The notes under the pieces: generated by a model | The model's input: only the letters and a program-made list of their open reading frames with translations | Told to the model about the DNA's origin: nothing | Database searches by the model: none | In this document: positions 13,771 through 13,858 of the stretch, in pieces | How the letters are laid out: every line of letters starts with the position of its first letter | Position numbering within the stretch: the stretch's first letter is position 1 | NCBI GenBank assembly: GCA_021790555.1 | Contig: JAJYGY010000281.1 | Span: forward strand, 1-13,858 | Source: a bacterium | GTDB lineage: Bacteria > Oederibacteriota > JAJYGY01 | Reading direction: 5' to 3' | Length of the DNA stretch: 13,858 nucleotides | Position numbers and translations under genes: made by a program

Positions 13771-13821
13771 GGGCGCAACGGTGCGCTCCGGAATCAACGG
13801 TCGGGATCAACGGCGATCCCG
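13771..13821 (+). other. two stem-loops in the leader of the rightward transcript
   Basis: The first stem is centred on GCGCA-ACGG-TGCGC (13773-13786), extendable by one G-U and one G-C pair to 13771-13788. The second is CGGGATC-AACGGC-GATCCCG (13802-13821, 7-bp stem). An ATCAACGG direct repeat occurs at 13793-13800 and 13806-13813. The second stem overlaps the putative tmRNA 5' end, so it is either an alternative fold of the precursor or evidence that the RNA is something else. Confidence 0.5.
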
Positions 13822-13858
13822 GTTTCGACGGCCACTCAATGGCGAGGCTGGGCCGGCT
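13809..13858 (+). ncRNA. ssrA: possible tmRNA 5' end, truncated by the window
   Basis: GGTTTCGACGG (13821-13831) matches the most conserved 5' segment of tmRNA, the RNA that rescues stalled ribosomes. GATCCC before it and GGCGAGG after it are compatible with the tmRNA start and the first pseudoknot region. Against this, counting back the usual 14-15 nt gives a 5' acceptor strand AACGGCG instead of a G-rich one, and the gap to CGAGG is short. A structured mRNA leader before a gene starting ATG 13839 (M-A-R-L-G-R) is the alternative. Sequence to the right of the window would decide. Confidence 0.4.

Noticed and set aside
13147..13797. Minus-strand frame of 216 codons spanning the cca upstream region
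   Set aside because: It overlaps cca in another frame, crosses the palindrome region and becomes Arg/Pro/Gly-rich; no family pattern.

Overview
This is a GC-rich (about two-thirds G+C), gene-dense bacterial chromosomal segment that carries housekeeping genes: serS, gyrB and a tRNA nucleotidyltransferase gene. Almost everything is on the minus strand, so transcription runs right to left. Nothing in the sequence fixes the taxon. The mix of GyrB with a long C-terminal insert, an NtrB/NtrC-like pair, PilZ and CRP proteins fits a Gram-negative lineage such as Acidobacteriota (Holophagae) or a deltaproteobacterial group; this is a low-confidence guess. No insertion sequence, CRISPR array or tRNA gene was seen.

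Right end, read right to left: a short rightward transcript begins near 13761 from an extended -10 promoter. It has the tmRNA-like signature GGTTTCGACGG before the window ends. Its 5' end does not look like a normal tmRNA acceptor stem, so the call is tentative. Divergent from it is cca (12258-13604). A consensus-like promoter (12182-12210) then precedes a TPR membrane protein, a PilZ protein, gyrB, a CRP/FNR regulator and serS, which are closely packed and probably largely co-transcribed.

Middle: directly after serS, with no intervening base, come a 104-aa protein resembling BECR-fold (RelE/barnase-like) nucleases and an overlapping 71-aa DUF2283-like protein. Together they are a plausible toxin-antitoxin-like pair, with lower GC than the surroundings. 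Two small hypothetical genes follow, one with two membrane spans, closed by a textbook intrinsic terminator (5056-5081). An unrecognised 176-aa protein is next.

Left end: bioA (biotin synthesis) has its own promoter and is closely followed by a soluble PAS histidine kinase and an NtrC-family response regulator. The regulator has lost the sigma-54-contacting GAFTGA motif. At the left edge the first 46 codons of an alpha/beta-hydrolase-like gene run off the window.

The most interesting items are the serS-linked toxin-antitoxin-like pair, a sharply bounded AT-rich patch (about 40% GC) inside the tRNA-binding arm of serS, the GAFTGA-less activator, and the palindrome-rich region between cca and the rightward transcript.
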